From Terribacillus halophilus (GTDB lineage: Bacteria > Bacillota > Bacilli > Bacillales > Amphibacillaceae): 64,000 bases of DNA. The stretch is from assembly GCF_900101385.1 (NCBI RefSeq), contig NZ_FMZB01000002.1, positions 62,001 through 126,000 on the forward strand, written 5' to 3'. The notes under the pieces were generated by a model. It was not told the origin of the DNA. It saw only the letters and a list, made by a program, of their open reading frames with translations, and did no database searches. The translations under genes and the position numbers were made by a program. Position 1 is the first letter of the stretch, and each line of letters begins with the position of its first letter. Positions 8,205 to 20,941 of the stretch are shown in pieces.

Positions 8205-9003
8205 GACGACCCGCAATCTGTATACGATTCCTTATGTCATCTGGATTGCCTTTTTTGTCATCGCTCCGATCCTGTTAGTACTGTACTATTCTTTTCAGGA
8301 TATCAACGGTGACTTTTCACTGACCAATTACCGTAATTTCTTTACACCAATCTATCTGGAAATGACATTGAGCTCCTTCTGGTATGCATTCCTGATTACA
8401 CTGATTGCCCTGCTGTTTGCTTACCCGACAGCTTACTTGCTGACAAAATTGAAGCATAAGCAATTGTGGCTCTTATTGATCATCGTACCAAGCTGGATCA
8501 ACTTGCTATTGAAAGCTTATGCTTTCCTCGGCATCTTTGGCACATACGGAATGGCGAATACATTCCTGGAAACAATCGGAATTGGATCGAAGCAGCTTCT
8601 GTTCACCGATTTCAGCTTTGTCTTTGTCTCTGTTTATATTTTCATCCCATTCATGATCCTGCCGATTTTCAATGCATTGGATAAGCTGAATCCAACTTAT
8701 CTGGACGCAGCAAATGATTTGGGGGCTTCACGCTGGACGACATTCCGCAGAATCGTCTTTCCTTTGACGATTGATGGTGTGAAAGCAGGCTGTCAGATTA
8801 CGTTCATTCCAGCTCTGTCACTGTTCATGCTGACACGCCTTATCGCGGGCAGCCAAGTGATTACACTCGGCACGGCAATCGAACAGCAATTCCTTGTCAC
8901 ACAGAATTGGGGGATGGGATCGACGATTGCTGTCTTCCTGATCATTTTCATGTTCATCATCATGTTCGCAACGGGAACGAAAAGGAGGAGAGCACGTGGA
9001 TAA
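8188..9003 (+). CDS. potB: spermidine/putrescine ABC transporter permease PotB
   Basis: A 271-residue inner-membrane permease with six hydrophobic segments and the EAA-type ATPase-contact loop [20 protein letters not shown] near residues 170-190. It overlaps potA by 17 bases. ATG 8188 is close to GAGG at 8181; ATG 8194 is an equally possible start with better spacing. Pairs with PotC to form the channel and is driven by PotA. Confidence 0.93.
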   Translation: MTMENKTTRNLYTIPYVIWIAFFVIAPILLVLYYSFQDINGDFSLTNYRNFFTPIYLEMTLSSFWYAFLITLIALLFAYPTAYLLTKLKHKQLWLLLIIVPSWINLLLKAYAFLGIFGTYGMANTFLETIGIGSKQLLFTDFSFVFVSVYIFIPFMILPIFNALDKLNPTYLDAANDLGASRWTTFRRIVFPLTIDGVKAGCQITFIPALSLFMLTRLIAGSQVITLGTAIEQQFLVTQNWGMGSTIAVFLIIFMFIIMFATGTKRRRARG

Positions 9004-9802
9004 GAGAATTTCTCCCCTATCACGAATTTTTCTGATTGTCATGTTTGGGCTGTTGTATTTGCCTATCTTTTACTTGATATTTTATTCCTTCAACAGCGGC
9101 GGCAATATGTACGATTTTGAGAACTTTACATTCGATTGGTACAAAGAACTGTTCCAAGATACACGGCTATTGATCATTGTTTTGAATACGATTGTAATTG
9201 CCTTGCTCTCTGCTTTGATTTCAACGATCATCGGCGTGCTTGGTGCGATGATGATCTATAAAGTACGCGCCAGTCGGACAAAGGACGCCTTGCTGTCCTT
9301 GAACAATATCTTGATAGTGAGTCCGGATGTGATCATTGGTGCTTCTTTCCTGATCCTGTTCACGATTGCCGGTATCCAGCTTGGGTTCTATTCGGTGCTG
9401 CTGTCGCATATCGCCTTCAGTATCCCAATCGTCGTCTTGATGGTATTGCCGAAGCTTTCCGAGATGAGCCCATCCCTTCTTGATGCAGCAAGGGATCTCG
9501 GGGCATCACGCTGGGAAGTCATCACGAAAGTAGTGATTCCATATATCGCTCCTGGTATATTCGCTGGCTTTTTCATGGCGCTTACCTACTCCCTGGATGA
9601 CTTTGCTGTTACGTTCTTTGTAACAGGGAATGGTTTCACAACATTGTCCGTCGAAATTTATTCTCTAGCAAGACAAGGCATTTCCTTGTCCATCAACGCC
9701 CTATCGACGATCATTTTCCTTGTTACGATGCTGGTTGTCGTCATTTATTATCTGATAACCCGCCGCAATAGGAAATCGCCTGATCTGGAGGTGCTCAAAT
9801 GA
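8996..9802 (+). CDS. potC: spermidine/putrescine ABC transporter permease PotC
   Basis: A 268-residue permease with six membrane segments and the loop DAARDLGASRWEVITKVVIP near 160-180. GTG start at 8996 with AAAGGAGGAG at 8981-8990 inside the end of potB, an 8-base overlap. The stop overlaps the potD start as ATGA, so all four genes are translationally coupled. Confidence 0.93.
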   Translation: MDKRISPLSRIFLIVMFGLLYLPIFYLIFYSFNSGGNMYDFENFTFDWYKELFQDTRLLIIVLNTIVIALLSALISTIIGVLGAMMIYKVRASRTKDALLSLNNILIVSPDVIIGASFLILFTIAGIQLGFYSVLLSHIAFSIPIVVLMVLPKLSEMSPSLLDAARDLGASRWEVITKVVIPYIAPGIFAGFFMALTYSLDDFAVTFFVTGNGFTTLSVEIYSLARQGISLSINALSTIIFLVTMLVVVIYYLITRRNRKSPDLEVLK

Positions 9803-10866
9803 AACAACTTATGCGCCTGGCCGTTGTGATCATCGCTGTGAGCGCTATACTGCTTGTCACCATTTCACGCCTTAATGTCTCCCAGGGCTACTCAGGCGGC
9901 AATACGCTAACCGTGTATAACTGGGGCGACTATATCGATCCTGCGGTCATCGATGCATTCGAAAAAGAAACTGGGATTACCGTCATCTACGAGACATTCG
10001 ATTCAAATGAAGCAATGATGACAAAAATCCAGCAAGGGGGAACAAGCTATGACGTCGCGGTTCCTTCCGAGTATACAATTGAAAAAATGCAGGAAGAAGA
10101 TTTATTGCTGCCGCTTGATCATAGCAAGTTACCCAACTTGAAGAATATTGATTCCCGATTCATGGATCTGCCGTTCGATCCTGGCAACGAATATTCCGTT
10201 CCTTATTTCTGGGGAACTGTCGGTATCGTTTACAACAGCAAACAATTGGACGGTATGACATTCGACAGCTGGGCAGATCTGTGGGACCCTTCCCTTGAAA
10301 ATAAGATTGTTTTGATCGACGGTGCCCGTGAGATCATGGGCATGGGGCTGAACAGCCTTTATTATTCCCTTAACGATACAGACCCAGATCACTTACAAGA
10401 AGCATATGACAAACTGGTGAGCCTAAAGCCTAATGTCAGGGCTTTGCTTGGCGATGAAAACAAGTTGCTGATGGCATCAGGGGAAGTTTCGATTGGAATA
10501 ACATGGTCTGGGGATGCCTCCGAGATCATGTCGGAAAATGAGGATCTCGACTATGTCGTGCCAGAAGAAGGTTCCAATTTATGGTTCGATAACATGGTCA
10601 TTCCAAAAACAGCGAAGAATGTCGACGCTGCTCATAAATTTATCAATTTCATGCTTGATCCAAAGATCGCCGCACAAAATACCGAATATGTGAGCTACTC
10701 CACGCCGAATAAGGAAGCATTGCAATATATGCCGGAGGAAATGGTGAATGATGAACGCTTCTACCCATCACCGGAATTGACTGATCGTCTGGAAGTCTAT
10801 GAGAACCTCGGACAGGAAAACCTGGCTCACTATAACGAATTATTCCTCAAATTCAAGATGGAATAG
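9799..10866 (+). CDS. potD: spermidine/putrescine-binding protein PotD
   Basis: A 355-residue extracytoplasmic binding protein. The mature part begins near LTVYNWGDYIDPAVIDAFE, the polyamine-binding protein hallmark, and VPYFWGTVGIVYN is also typical. The N-terminus is one hydrophobic segment (residues 5-24) but lacks a lipobox Cys: the residues following are SRLNVSQGYSGG. It is thus probably held by an uncleaved anchor or cleaved by an ordinary signal peptidase rather than lipidated, which is unusual for a Gram-positive solute-binding protein. Last gene of the operon, closed by a terminator. Confidence 0.93.
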   Translation: MKQLMRLAVVIIAVSAILLVTISRLNVSQGYSGGNTLTVYNWGDYIDPAVIDAFEKETGITVIYETFDSNEAMMTKIQQGGTSYDVAVPSEYTIEKMQEEDLLLPLDHSKLPNLKNIDSRFMDLPFDPGNEYSVPYFWGTVGIVYNSKQLDGMTFDSWADLWDPSLENKIVLIDGAREIMGMGLNSLYYSLNDTDPDHLQEAYDKLVSLKPNVRALLGDENKLLMASGEVSIGITWSGDASEIMSENEDLDYVVPEEGSNLWFDNMVIPKTAKNVDAAHKFINFMLDPKIAAQNTEYVSYSTPNKEALQYMPEEMVNDERFYPSPELTDRLEVYENLGQENLAHYNELFLKFKME

Positions 10867-10870
10867 AAAT

Positions 10871-10906
10871 AGACCTTATCCAAGTCAATTGGATAAGGTC
10901 TTTTTA
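10871..10906 (+). terminator. Rho-independent terminator of potABCD
   Basis: Perfect 13-bp stem AGACCTTATCCAA / TTGGATAAGGTCT followed by TTTT; lies between convergent potD and bglA. Confidence 0.9.
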
Positions 10907-10909
10907 GTA

Positions 10910-12364
<1,455 letters not shown>

Positions 12365-12371
12365 TTACGAT

Positions 12372-14471
<2,100 letters not shown>

Positions 14472-14473
14472 TC

Positions 14474-14511
14474 AATTTATCATGTAAGCGGATTATTGTC
14501 AACGCTTTCAA
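14474..14511 (-). promoter_or_regulatory. bglP: bglP promoter with overlapping cre box
   Basis: TTGACA (14502-14497), 17-base spacer, TAAATT (14479-14474). A cre box TTGAAAGCGTTGACA at 14511-14497 matches the CcpA consensus at every position and covers the -35 hexamer, predicting glucose repression of bglP-bglA. Confidence 0.85.
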
Positions 14512-14689
14512 TGCATTTTTTTATTCGTTCCATGTAATAGATTTTCCGGTTGTTTCTTTCGTTCGCTTCCAACATTTCGCATGTAAGCGGGTTCTCACCT
14601 TCATTTACACAATTCCATTAAGCAATAGTCACCGGTACCTTCTGTCTTACATAGGCTATGGCACATGATGAGATGAAGGAGGAACCCGC

Positions 14690-16102
14690 TTGACGGACTT
14701 GACAATGGCCCATTGGATCTATCTGGCAGGAACACTTTTGATTATTTTAACGATGCTTGTTCGGCAAAATGTGTTGGTTCCGGCATTATTGATGACCTTC
14801 TTGGTAGGCTGGTCGTATACGGGGACACTTGTAAAGGGATTGCAGACAACCTTCAGCGCAAGCCTCACAGCTGCCTCGGAACTATTTAATATCTTCTTGA
14901 TTATTACCGTTATGACTGCTCTGCTGCAGTCCTTAAAAGCATTGCAGGCTGATAAGCGGATGATTCGCCCTTTTGGTTATATTATGACGAACGGCCATAC
15001 TTCCTTTTGGGTATTGGCATTTATTACCTACTCTATCTCCCTATTCTTTTGGCCAACACCTGCAGTGCCACTCGTAGGTGCAATCCTGCTCCCTGTTGCA
15101 ATCAAAGCCGGTCTGCCGCCAGTCGCAACTGGTGTGGCAATGGCGATTGCCGGCCAGGGCATGGCGCTTTCTTCTGATTATGTTATTAAAATTGCACCGA
15201 TGCTGAGTGCTACAGCAGCTGGTGCAGATACTGCTGCGGTGGCAGACAAAGCGCTTATTTTATCGCTTATTACCGGTATCACAGCCTTGCTGCTGGCGTA
15301 CTTCCGGATTCGAAAAAAAATCTCCTCTCCTTCCATTGTGCACCTGGAAAGGTGGAACGGGAACGATGCGTCTAGTGAAGCCCATTCAGGTGAAAAAACA
15401 AGGTTCAGTATCTTGTTTGCGATTCTGGTGCCCGCAGCCTTTCTTGTTGTGGTGACCTACATGGCCTATGCAGCTTTCAGCAATACTGCTTCGCTTGAGG
15501 GCGGAGCAGGAGCTGCTTTAATCGGAGGTGCTGCTATCCTGCTCATGATTGCCGCAGCGATCGCTTACAATTGGAAACGGTCCTTGCATAATGTGAGCGA
15601 CCACTTGGTAGATGGCTTTACCTTTGCTTTTCGGGCAATGGGGCCTGTTATTCCGATTGCAGGTTTCTTCTTTTTAGGGAGCGGAGAGATTTCTGCCAGG
15701 ATATTCGGTCTGGAAGATGCTGCACAGGCTCCTTCCTTTCTGTTTGATTTAGTAGAGGCAGGGCAGCACTATATTCCAGAGAATCCAATTTTTGCTGGAC
15801 TCGGTTTGCTGATAGTCGGCATGGTAACTGGACTGGACGGTTCAGGCTTTTCCGGACTCCCTCTCGTCGGAGCCCTTTCAGGTGCCCTGGCACCTGCTGT
15901 CGGTATGGATGCCTCAACGCTTGCTGCAATAGGACAAATGGGAGCAATTTGGGTTGGCGGCGGCACGCTGATTGCCTGGTCTTCTATTGTAGCGATTGCT
16001 GGATTTGCACGGGTGCCGGTGATGGAATTGGTGCGGCAATGTTTTATCCCAGTCGTTATCGGGCTTGTACTTTCCACCATCATCGGAATTTGGTTCCTGT
16101 AA
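14690..16102 (+). CDS. putative permease, ion-transporter superfamily, 470 residues
   Basis: A polytopic membrane protein with about 11-12 hydrophobic segments. The layout, with a re-entrant-like WPTPAVPLVGA loop near 122-132, a conserved GQGMALSSDYVIK stretch and a related second half (TGLDGSGFSGLPLVGALSG), recalls citrate/gluconate/dicarboxylate-type carriers of the IT superfamily, but I cannot assign a substrate. Start is TTG 14690 with AAGGAGG at 14676-14682; ATG 14705 is the alternative. It stands alone, divergent from bglP, and ends in a terminator. Confidence 0.7.
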   Translation: MTDLTMAHWIYLAGTLLIILTMLVRQNVLVPALLMTFLVGWSYTGTLVKGLQTTFSASLTAASELFNIFLIITVMTALLQSLKALQADKRMIRPFGYIMTNGHTSFWVLAFITYSISLFFWPTPAVPLVGAILLPVAIKAGLPPVATGVAMAIAGQGMALSSDYVIKIAPMLSATAAGADTAAVADKALILSLITGITALLLAYFRIRKKISSPSIVHLERWNGNDASSEAHSGEKTRFSILFAILVPAAFLVVVTYMAYAAFSNTASLEGGAGAALIGGAAILLMIAAAIAYNWKRSLHNVSDHLVDGFTFAFRAMGPVIPIAGFFFLGSGEISARIFGLEDAAQAPSFLFDLVEAGQHYIPENPIFAGLGLLIVGMVTGLDGSGFSGLPLVGALSGALAPAVGMDASTLAAIGQMGAIWVGGGTLIAWSSIVAIAGFARVPVMELVRQCFIPVVIGLVLSTIIGIWFL

Positions 16103-16141
16103 GAGATAAAAAGTCTTAGACATAGGTGTTTTAGCCAAATC

Positions 16142-16180
16142 AAAAACCGTACTAAATAAGTTTTTAAGTACGGTTTTTCA
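16142..16180. terminator. bidirectional terminator
   Basis: AAAAACCGTACT / AGTACGGTTTTT, 12-bp stem with T-runs both ways, between convergent genes. Confidence 0.85.
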
Positions 16181-16272
16181 ATTATGAGATGGAAGTGTTT
16201 AGAGTGTATTCGAATGCTAGTGGACGATAAGGAATAATGCAGAACGAGAAGACCAATATTATTACATCACGA

Positions 16273-17196
16273 TCATTGATACAGAGCTTGCCTCAGCTGA
16301 GCAGCTCCCTCTGCCACAGCTTGATACGCTTCTTCTACTTCAGCTGTAAAACCAGCAAAGCCATGAATCAGCCCTTCGTAATTTTTCACGAATACATCGA
16401 CACCTTCCCGTTTTAGCTGTTCAGCATAAGCCTGTGCTTCGTCCCGCAACGGGTCATATTCAGCCGTCAAAATCGCTGCAGGCGGCAATGCATGCAGCAA
16501 ATCAGAACGAATCGGTGATGCATACGGGTTGAAACGATCTGCTTCTGTCCGGTAATAATGGCTGCGGAACCAATTCATCAAACGTTTGGTCAATAAATAG
16601 CCTTCCGCGTTTTCACGTAAAGAAGCTGGCTCTTCTCCGGTATAACCTGTAGATGGGTATAAAAGCAACTGAAATACTGGTTTATGACCAGCTCGTTCTG
16701 CTGCCAGCAAGCACACAACCGTTGCGAGATTCCCTCCTGCACTATCTCCTCCCACAGCAATTCTAGCTCCTTCGATTCCTAAACGCTCTGCGTTGGCACT
16801 AACCCATTGAAATGCTTCATAGGCATCCTCCACTGCAGCAGGGAATTTATGTTCAGGCGCTAGGCGGTAATCAACCGAGATAACCGTGCATGCTGCCATG
16901 TTGGCAATTTCACGGCAAGTTGCATCATGCGAATCGATGCTGCCGACAACCCAGCCGCCGCCGTGATAAAAGACGAGTGCGGGCTGTACCTTATTTTCAG
17001 AACGGTAGATACGTATCGGCAATGTCCGATCGTGTAATTCAATCCGGCCGTCTTCCACCTTAGCCACTTCTTGTTTCGGACCATCATCCTGCATTCTTGC
17101 CTGATTGCGAAACTGCGCGGGCGAGACCGATTCAAGCGGTAGCGGCTGAGCATTTACTTGTTTCAAAAAAGCCTGTATTTTTGGATTCAATCCCAT
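16273..17196 (-). CDS. alpha/beta hydrolase, HSL-type esterase/lipase
   Basis: A 307-residue cytosolic esterase of the hormone-sensitive-lipase family. It has the oxyanion motif HGGGW near residue 78, the nucleophile Ser in GGDSAGGN near 150, the Asp in AEYDPLRDE and the His in GLIHGF. It should hydrolyse short-chain carboxylic esters. Start ATG 17196 has GGGGGAATT upstream. Monocistronic, with no pathway context. Confidence 0.9.
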   Translation of the reverse strand: MGLNPKIQAFLKQVNAQPLPLESVSPAQFRNQARMQDDGPKQEVAKVEDGRIELHDRTLPIRIYRSENKVQPALVFYHGGGWVVGSIDSHDATCREIANMAACTVISVDYRLAPEHKFPAAVEDAYEAFQWVSANAERLGIEGARIAVGGDSAGGNLATVVCLLAAERAGHKPVFQLLLYPSTGYTGEEPASLRENAEGYLLTKRLMNWFRSHYYRTEADRFNPYASPIRSDLLHALPPAAILTAEYDPLRDEAQAYAEQLKREGVDVFVKNYEGLIHGFAGFTAEVEEAYQAVAEGAAQLRQALYQ

Positions 17197-17324
17197 GACA
17201 ATTCCCCCTTTTTTATTCTAATTCATTTTTCCACTATCTTACTGCATTTTAAACATGGGTGCATTGCAGCAACACCAGACAAGGTTTACAATAAGATAAT
17301 TCGATACTGATGGGGGTACAGCAT

Positions 17325-18506
17325 GTGAAAAAAGCAACGTATATCTGGTTAGGCATCGCTTTATTCGTGGCAGCACTTAATTTACGTCCGGCAATCAATT
17401 CCATTTCTCCGCTTATTGAAATCATTCAATCTGAATTGCATATGAATGCTTCCAGTGCAAGCCTGCTCACTTCCATACCTGTTTTATGTATGGGCATCTT
17501 TTCGCCGGTTGCTGCCAAATTGGCCAATCGTTTTTCGCTTGAATATGTAATTGGCTGGTCTCTAGTTGTCATTGGCATTGGAACCATCATTCGTCTTTTC
17601 ACTCATACTTCTTTCTTCTTATTGATCACAGCTTTCTTGGCAGGCATCGGTATTGCAGCTGCCGGTCCGCTGCTTTCCGGTTTCATTAAAAAATATTTTC
17701 CCGATAATAGTGCAATCATGATCAGTATTTATACCGCCGCTCTGGCTGTTGGAGCTGGTATGGCTTCCGGAGGCGTCGCACCCATTCAGCATGTATTCGA
17801 ATCCTGGCAGATCGCTCTGGCTGCTTGGTCCTTATTAGCACTGCTTGCCATCATCATTTGGGTCCTCGTCGTGTTGCCTCAAAAAAAGAAAGACAGGACA
17901 ATTCAAACATTTGGGGGCGCAGACAAATTGCCATGGAACCAATGGAATGCCTGGCTGCTCACCTTCTCTTTCGGCGGGATGGCGTTCATTTTCTATTCTT
18001 TGACTGCCTGGCTTCCCCCTATCGTAGAAAACATGGGGTACAGTAAAGTTTATGCAGCCAACCTGCTCGTCCTTTTCATGGTTCTGCAAGTACCAGCTAA
18101 CTTAGCCATACCTTATCTGCTGAAAAGAATTCCAAGCCGCCTGTTCTGGCTTGTAACGGCTGCCATATTCGAACTGATCGGCTTTGGGATGATTTTCATA
18201 TCCTTCTTGCCTTGGCTGGCCGCTTGCTTCATCGGCCTTGGTGCTGGCGGTTTGTTCGCCATGAATCTTTTGCTCCCGATTGATGTGACAACTACCCATC
18301 AGGCAGCTGCCTCTTGGTCTGCCATGATACAGGCAGTTGGTTATGTCATCGGATCATTTGGTCCAATTATTCTAGGGGCAGTCAATGATATGACCGGAAG
18401 CTTCTCTTATTCCATCTTTGTATTGATAGCTGTGAATCTTTTCATGATTGTAATGCAGGTTTTCTCTGTCAAACGGAATTTCAAACAAGAAAAGCTAGCC
18501 TCCTGA
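17325..18506 (+). CDS. MFS transporter, CynX/NimT family
   Basis: About 393 residues with 12 membrane segments. The N-terminal LNLRPAINSISPLIEII is the marker of the CynX/NimT (cyanate / 2-nitroimidazole) exporter group, like B. subtilis YycB. The GTG at 17325 lies about 7 bases after GGGGGT and is preferred to ATG 17310, which has no upstream RBS. Substrate unknown. Confidence 0.85.
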   Translation: MKKATYIWLGIALFVAALNLRPAINSISPLIEIIQSELHMNASSASLLTSIPVLCMGIFSPVAAKLANRFSLEYVIGWSLVVIGIGTIIRLFTHTSFFLLITAFLAGIGIAAAGPLLSGFIKKYFPDNSAIMISIYTAALAVGAGMASGGVAPIQHVFESWQIALAAWSLLALLAIIIWVLVVLPQKKKDRTIQTFGGADKLPWNQWNAWLLTFSFGGMAFIFYSLTAWLPPIVENMGYSKVYAANLLVLFMVLQVPANLAIPYLLKRIPSRLFWLVTAAIFELIGFGMIFISFLPWLAACFIGLGAGGLFAMNLLLPIDVTTTHQAAASWSAMIQAVGYVIGSFGPIILGAVNDMTGSFSYSIFVLIAVNLFMIVMQVFSVKRNFKQEKLAS

Positions 18507-18535
18507 CCAAAAACTGGATGATTAGCAGATTGCTA

Positions 18536-18566
18536 GATTGGGTATCTTATTACTACAAACCCAATC
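18536..18566 (+). promoter_or_regulatory. inverted repeat just upstream of the small acidic ORF
   Basis: GATTGGGT (18536-18543) and ACCCAATC (18559-18566), separated by 15 bases and ending 3 bases before AAGGAGG. Could be an operator or an mRNA hairpin next to the RBS. Confidence 0.4.
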
Positions 18567-18584
18567 ACAAGGAGGATTCAAATC

Positions 18585-18701
18585 ATGAGTTCATTAACAA
18601 AAGATGTTTTCACCACATATGCCGAGGAAGATACATTCGAGCTGGAGCCATACTTAGATCACCTGTTTGAATTGAATGAAGAAGAATCCGATAACGAATA
18701 A
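18585..18701 (+). CDS. small acidic ORF, 38 residues
   Basis: ATG 18585 is 9 bases after AAGGAGG (18569-18575). The product starts MSSLTKDVFTTYAEEDTFEL and ends in an acidic tail with roughly 14 Asp/Glu in 38 residues; no Cys and no membrane segment. A strong terminator follows the stop. Not recognised. Good ribosome site, own terminator and biased composition support a real peptide. Confidence 0.6.
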   Translation: MSSLTKDVFTTYAEEDTFELEPYLDHLFELNEEESDNE

Positions 18702-18706
18702 ATGAA

Positions 18707-18742
18707 AAAGAAGCAGCGGCTGGCGGAACCGCTGCTTCTTCT
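18707..18742. terminator. bidirectional terminator
   Basis: AAGAAGCAGCGG / CCGCTGCTTCTT, T-rich on both exits; ends the small ORF and the glucarate operon. Confidence 0.85.
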
Positions 18743-19455
18743 TACTCGCCTTGTTTTTCCTGCTGCCCTTCGAGAATCTTCTTCTGTACAAAGCGCAGAT
18801 GATCATACATTGCTGTGTGCGCTTTGTATGCATCTCTTTCCTTCAGAGCCTCATAGATACGTTTATGATAAGCTACCGTCTTTTCTTTTTCCCTGACTAT
18901 GATATGGTTATTGATTTTCGCATGATAAAGAAGCAGCGAATGGATCATGCCATCAAGTATCAAATTATTGGCACTCAAAGCTATGATCCGGTGGAATCTT
19001 TTATCAGCTTGTCCGTAATTATTGTCCTTTGATTCTTCGATCTCCACAATCGTTTCATACAGTTCTTCCAGCTGTTCGTCAGTGATCTTTTCCGTTGCAA
19101 TTGTAACCAGCCCGAGTTCCAATACGATCCTTGCTTCGATGATTGCCTGGATATTATCGCTCGCCAAGTTAAGCATATCGGAAAAAGGTGCTGCACCGAC
19201 CTTCAGGTTGAAGTAGGTGCCTTCCCGCGTCTTACGCGTGATGATGCCGAGTGTTTCCAATGCACTCAAGGCTTCACGCAAAACAGTCCGGCTCACTCCG
19301 AGGATCGTGATGAATTCCGCTTCTGTGGGCAGCTTATCCCCAGGTTTCAGCTGACCGCTTGATAGCAGATGCAGAATCCGTTCCACCACTTGTTTGGATA
19401 ATGTTTTTCTGTTGACGTGCTCCACATTCACTTGCAATGGGTCTCTCTCCATCAT
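18742..19455 (-). CDS. ycbG: GntR/FadR-family regulator of the D-glucarate operon
   Basis: 237 residues: an N-terminal winged helix (about 15-80, with LPTEAEFITILGVSRTVLREAL) and a C-terminal all-helical FCD ligand domain (about 95-225). The ATG at 19455 is spaced well from AAAGG; an upstream GTG at 19464 abuts it. It is the fifth gene of the cluster, as ycbG is in B. subtilis, and has its own promoter as well. It probably binds the FadR-type operator at 24813-24845 and is released by glucarate or a catabolite. Confidence 0.88.
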   Translation of the reverse strand: MMERDPLQVNVEHVNRKTLSKQVVERILHLLSSGQLKPGDKLPTEAEFITILGVSRTVLREALSALETLGIITRKTREGTYFNLKVGAAPFSDMLNLASDNIQAIIEARIVLELGLVTIATEKITDEQLEELYETIVEIEESKDNNYGQADKRFHRIIALSANNLILDGMIHSLLLYHAKINNHIIVREKEKTVAYHKRIYEALKERDAYKAHTAMYDHLRFVQKKILEGQQEKQGE

Positions 19456-19484
19456 GTCCAACACCTTTAATATGTGATAAACCT

Positions 19485-19513
19485 ATGATACTGGGAATGA
19501 AACGAAATTACAA
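19485..19513 (-). promoter_or_regulatory. ycbG: promoter of the GntR regulator
   Basis: TTGTAA (19513-19508), 17-base spacer, TATCAT (19490-19485), located after the gudD terminator. Confidence 0.6.
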
Positions 19514-19521
19514 ACGCATAC

Positions 19522-19550
19522 AAAAGAGCCGCCCAGCTGTAGAACGGCTC
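19522..19550 (-). terminator. terminator after gudD
   Basis: GAGCCG / CGGCTC stem with TTTTG on the minus strand; separates most gudD transcription from ycbG. Confidence 0.65.
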
Positions 19551-19559
19551 CCAGATTCA

Positions 19560-20924
19560 TCATCGTACAAGGCACGGTTTCTTATTGTCGAACTTCCAAT
19601 CCTGAATCAAATATTGCATTGCAACAGCATCATTCCTAGCGCCAAGGCCCATGGATTTATACAGCTGGTGCGCCTTTTCCACTTCCTCCAAATCTATCTC
19701 TATACCCAGTCCTGGCTCATCAGGTACCGCAATTTTCCCTTCAGCTATCACATAAGGCTCTTTTGTCAGACGCTGTCCATCCTGCCAGATCCAATGCGTA
19801 TCGATAGCGGTAATATTCCCAGGAGCTGCCGCGGCAACATGGGTAAACATAGCTAATGAAATGTCAAAATGGTTATTGGAATGCGATCCCCAGGTGAGAC
19901 CCCATTCGTTACACATCTGGGCGACACGCACAGAGCCTTGCATCGTCCAGAAATGCGGATCGGCAAGCGGAATATCGATTGACTGAGACTGGATGGCATG
20001 CCCCATCTGCCGCCAGTCAGTCGCAATCATATTCGTCGCTGTCGGCAGTCCGGTAGCTCTCCGGAATTCCGACATGACCTCCCGGGAAGAGTAGCCATTT
20101 TCTGCTCCACATGGATCCTCTGCATATGCCAGGATATCATGCTTGCCTTTGCAAAGACGAATGGCTTCCTCCAGGGACCAAGCTCCATTTGGGTCGAGTG
20201 TAATCCGAGCATCCGGAAAGCGTTTTGCCAATGCCTCAATTGCCTGGATTTCTTCTTCTCCAGCCAAAACACCGCCTTTTAGTTTGAAATCCCGGAATCC
20301 ATACTTTTCATAAGTGGCCTCCGCCAGACGTACGACTGCTTCCGGCGTCAATGCTTCTTCATTTCGCAAACGGAACCAATCCCATTTTGCACCAGATTCT
20401 TCTTTGTAGGCCAGATCCGTCTGCTTGCGATTGCCAATGTAGAACAAATAACCGAGCACATCCACTTCACTTCGCTGTTGTCCTTCTCCTAGAAGCGCAG
20501 CCACCGGAACTTGCAAAAATTTGCCTAGCAAATCCAGAAGTGCCGCTTCCAGTGCTGTCACAGCATGAATCGTTGTACGCAAATCGAAGGTCTGTTCACC
20601 CCGGCCACCTGCATCTTGATGGGCAAATTGCTGTCTTATTTGATTAAGAATAGCCTGATAAGAAGCAATCGACTCGCCTATAACCAATGATTCCGCTTGT
20701 TCAAGCGTTTGTCGGATCTTCTCTCCTCCAGGTACCTCTCCGACACCGACTGCTCCGGTCGTGTCTTTAAGAATGACGATATTACGCGTAAAGTACGGGC
20801 CATGTGCGCCGCTCAGATTAAGCAGCATGCTGTCCCGCCCGGCAACCGGAATCACTTGCATTTCCGTAATGGACGGCACATGATGCGACTTCCCGGCTCT
20901 CACATTCTCTGTCATTTGATTCAT
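19560..20924 (-). CDS. gudD: glucarate dehydratase
   Basis: A 454-residue enolase-superfamily enzyme. The KLK motif is K214/K216 (DFKLKGG), metal ligands are D244, E269 and N298, and the His/Asp dyad is H348/D322. It dehydrates D-glucarate (and probably L-idarate) to 5-dehydro-4-deoxyglucarate. Fourth gene in the ycbC-ycbD-gudP-gudD order. Confidence 0.96.
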   Translation of the reverse strand: MNQMTENVRAGKSHHVPSITEMQVIPVAGRDSMLLNLSGAHGPYFTRNIVILKDTTGAVGVGEVPGGEKIRQTLEQAESLVIGESIASYQAILNQIRQQFAHQDAGGRGEQTFDLRTTIHAVTALEAALLDLLGKFLQVPVAALLGEGQQRSEVDVLGYLFYIGNRKQTDLAYKEESGAKWDWFRLRNEEALTPEAVVRLAEATYEKYGFRDFKLKGGVLAGEEEIQAIEALAKRFPDARITLDPNGAWSLEEAIRLCKGKHDILAYAEDPCGAENGYSSREVMSEFRRATGLPTATNMIATDWRQMGHAIQSQSIDIPLADPHFWTMQGSVRVAQMCNEWGLTWGSHSNNHFDISLAMFTHVAAAAPGNITAIDTHWIWQDGQRLTKEPYVIAEGKIAVPDEPGLGIEIDLEEVEKAHQLYKSMGLGARNDAVAMQYLIQDWKFDNKKPCLVR

Positions 20925-20941
20925 CTAGCAATCCCTCCGAT

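Noticed and set aside
14483-14595. Two copies of CATGTAAGCGG near 14483 and 14579
   Set aside because: They look like cre halves but fail the consensus at the CA end; left as uncertain.
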